A DNA stretch of 64,000 nt from Balneolaceae bacterium (GTDB lineage: Bacteria; Bacteroidota; Rhodothermia; Balneolales; Balneolaceae). A program made the position numbers and the translations under genes. The notes under the pieces were generated by a model. It saw only the letters and a program-made list of their open reading frames with translations, searched no databases and was not told the DNA's origin. Shown in pieces: positions 63,871 to 64,000 of the stretch; within the stretch, counting starts at the first letter, position 1, and every line of letters starts with the position of its first letter. The stretch is from positions 350,117 to 414,116 of the forward strand of contig JAEPQH010000001.1 in the NCBI GenBank assembly GCA_017640605.1. Reading direction: 5' to 3'.

Positions 63871-64000
63871 TGAAATAGGTTGACACAATTTACAGGAGTA
63901 CAAACTATGCGAAGTCAACCTCGCTATTTCAGTGATAGTTTTAAATTAGGAGTAATCAGCCGGGTGCTGAGCGGAGAAATGAGCAAAGAGCAGGCCAGAA
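63871..64000 (+). mobile_element. Left end of an insertion sequence, probably IS3-family (partial)
   Basis: A candidate terminal sequence beginning TGAAATAGGTTGACAC is followed by a leader with AGGAG and the first 31 codons of a transposase-like gene. The right end is outside the window, so the inverted repeats and target duplication cannot be confirmed. Confidence 0.55.
63907..64000 (+). CDS. Transposase OrfA-like N-terminus (partial)
   Basis: Only 31 codons are present, starting MRSQPRYFSDSF and including KLGVISRVLSGEMSKEQAR. The pattern of a basic start, F-K-hydrophobic segment and S-G-E-x-S-K/T-x-E-A-R resembles the helix-turn-helix start of IS3-family OrfA proteins. A good ribosome site (AGGAG, 8 bases upstream) supports the ATG. 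It would bind the ends of the element to direct transposition. The reading is cut by the window edge, so family and integrity are uncertain. Confidence 0.6.
   Translation, partial: MRSQPRYFSDSFKLGVISRVLSGEMSKEQAR

Overview
The window looks like chromosomal DNA of a moderately AT-rich bacterium of the Bacteroidota/Rhodothermota/Balneolota assemblage, most probably a Balneolota relative (Balneola- or Gracilimonas-like). This assignment is inferred from type IX secretion (T9SS) C-terminal signals, propeller-type sensor kinases, a hybrid kinase/AraC regulator, a DUF5777/YceI/cytochrome c operon, NifJ-type pyruvate oxidoreductase and weak Shine-Dalgarno use. No 16S rRNA or other phylogenetic marker was compared. 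I found no rRNA, tRNA or CRISPR array.

Layout. Positions 1-16.2 kb hold ordinary genes: a membrane-anchored TPR protein; a TlpA-like thioredoxin lipoprotein, GH3-like lipoprotein and HD-domain run; OxyR with a small membrane protein; a sulfide:quinone-oxidoreductase-like flavoprotein; a FISUMP-domain protein; a ligase-associated exonuclease and ATP-dependent DNA ligase pair; an OprB-like porin; an AlkA-like glycosylase; NhaA; and a Ca2+/Na+ antiporter. Positions 16.2-27.5 kb, 32.4-40.5 kb and 40.9-54.3 kb hold three versions of one theme on the minus strand. A very large secreted FG-GAP/VCBS protein (987 to 2901 aa) with a T9SS tail is followed by a tiny protein ending in a PIDGG motif, a Gly/Ala-rich hydrophobic helix and a basic tail. 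Two of the three loci are preceded by a signalling gene or genes: a propeller histidine kinase plus two response regulators, or a hybrid kinase with an AraC output. nifJ and a dihydroorotate-dehydrogenase-like gene sit between the loci on the plus strand (27.7-32.3 kb). From 54.4 to 63.6 kb come the DUF5777/YceI/cytochrome operon, an alpha/beta-hydrolase/cyclase-like/AraC fusion, a large secreted DUF1566/IPT/BNR protein, groES-groEL and rsmA. The window ends inside an insertion sequence.

The most interesting reading is a repeated cell-surface module: an envelope sensor controls a giant T9SS-exported propeller protein that is co-transcribed with a PID-type small membrane peptide. Supporting details are three direct repeats at an exact 21-bp period upstream of the 2901-aa gene, shared C-terminal architecture in all four T9SS proteins, and a conserved CxxC...CxxC ribbon encoded in frame ahead of the signal peptide in two of the three small genes. 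The function of the module is not known to me. Domain and family names are assigned from motifs read by eye, not from database searches.
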